Positions 6,294 to 6,796 of a stretch of DNA of 6,796 nucleotides are shown in pieces. Source of the stretch: Erythrobacter sp. UBA3075 (GTDB taxonomy: Bacteria; Pseudomonadota; Alphaproteobacteria; Sphingomonadales; Sphingomonadaceae); the NCBI GenBank assembly GCA_002367375.1, contig DFBR01000150.1, positions 1 to 6,796 on the forward strand. Direction: 5' to 3'. The stretch's first letter is position 1. Each line of letters starts with the position of its first letter. Under the pieces are notes generated by a model, which was not told the origin of the DNA, made no database searches, and saw only the letters and a program-made list of their open reading frames with translations. The position numbers and the translations under genes are program-made.

Positions 6294-6796
6294 ATGCGTG
6301 CCGAAGGGCAGGCCCATATCGACCGGATCAACGCAGCGCTCGCGCTGGTCAAGAAGTCGCTCGACTGGGAGCACGCATTGCGCCGACTCGATGAGCTGGA
6401 TGCGCGCGTGCAGGACCCCGATCTGTGGAACGATCCCAAGCAGGCACAGGCCATCAGCCGCGAGCAAAAGCAGTTAAAAGATGCGGTGGAAACGGTGCAT
6501 GAGATATCCAGCGAGATGTCCGACGCCGTGGAATTCGTCGAAATGGGCGATGCCGAGGGTGACGATGACATCGTTCAGGAAGGCCTGACCAGCCTTGCAG
6601 CCCTCGCCAAACGGGCCGACCGGGACAAGGTCAATGCGCTGTTATCCGGCGAGGCTGACGCTTACGACACCTATCTCCAGATCAATTCGGGCGCAGGCGG
6701 AACCGAAAGTCAGGACTGGGCCGAAATGCTGCTGCGCATGTATGCGCGCTGGGCCGAAAAGCGCGGCTTCAAGGTCGAGACTGTCGAATACGCGGC
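6294..6796 (+). CDS. prfB: Peptide chain release factor 2, N-terminal 167 codons (3' end outside window)
   Basis: RF2 recognises UGA and UAA stop codons in the ribosomal A site and triggers release of the finished protein. The visible part begins MRAEGQAHIDRINAALALVKKSLDW and continues with the helical domain 1 (LRRLDELDARVQDPDLWNDP at about 30-48). The strongly conserved SGAGGTESQDWAEMLLRMY motif follows at about 130-148, then RWAEKRGFKVE. The SPF anticodon-like motif and the GGQ loop lie beyond the window. This is RF2 rather than RF1, judged by the DPDLWNDP and ESQDWAEML signatures. The site that in E. coli carries the in-frame UGA and +1 frameshift (CTT TGA C) reads CTC GAC here (6360-6365), so the gene is translated without frameshifting. 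The gap of 90 bases after PBP1A and no visible terminator leave read-through from upstream possible. Confidence 0.96.
   Translation, partial: MRAEGQAHIDRINAALALVKKSLDWEHALRRLDELDARVQDPDLWNDPKQAQAISREQKQLKDAVETVHEISSEMSDAVEFVEMGDAEGDDDIVQEGLTSLAALAKRADRDKVNALLSGEADAYDTYLQINSGAGGTESQDWAEMLLRMYARWAEKRGFKVETVEYA

Noticed and set aside
6157..6477. 106-codon plus-strand frame across the PBP1A end and prfB start
   Set aside because: It overlaps both genes in the wrong frame; RF2 motifs are in the frame starting at 6294.
1..6796. CRISPR array, insertion sequence, tRNA/rRNA gene, attachment site or phage gene
   Set aside because: I saw no spaced direct repeats, transposase motifs, terminal inverted repeats or RNA gene signatures. 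The repeats in rne are codon-level low complexity.

Overview
No undescribed system is visible: this is an ordinary chromosomal housekeeping locus of an alphaproteobacterium. The order is RNase E (rne, minus strand), then diverging from it an N-acetylmuramoyl-L-alanine amidase, a bifunctional class A penicillin-binding protein (PBP1A type) and peptide chain release factor 2 (prfB). The RNase E N-terminus (MATRMLIDARHSEET, then a GNRHGFLAFSEIHPDYY stretch and a very large insert in the S1 domain) is the alphaproteobacterial form. The moderately high GC content and the sequence style point to Sphingomonadales, probably near Erythrobacteraceae, but the genus is an inference from memory of related proteins.

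Layout: 1-2210 (minus) is the first 736 codons of rne; its C-terminal end lies beyond the left edge. 2211-2681 is a 471-base divergent intergenic region with no convincing gene. It carries the rne ribosome binding site and several hairpins, two of which pair better as rne-strand RNA because of G.U wobble pairs, so a structured rne leader is likely. 2682-3587 is a membrane-anchored Amidase_3 enzyme without an AMIN domain and with an uncertain non-ATG start. 3663-6203 is PBP1A with all glycosyltransferase and transpeptidase motifs intact. 6294-6796 is the first 167 codons of prfB, read in one frame with no programmed frameshift.

How the genes work together: PBP1A polymerises and crosslinks peptidoglycan while the amidase cuts stem peptides from glycan strands, so the plus-strand pair joins a wall synthase to a wall hydrolase, probably in one transcript. 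prfB follows after a 90-base gap with its own strong ribosome binding site and no visible terminator before it. rne is the central mRNA-decay nuclease and is transcribed away from this group.

The points most worth a second look are the acidic/RG-rich insert in the S1 domain of RNase E, whose composition is echoed in its C-terminal tail; the structured rne leader; the ambiguous amidase start beside a T6 run; the four cysteines of PBP1A; and the frameshift-free prfB.
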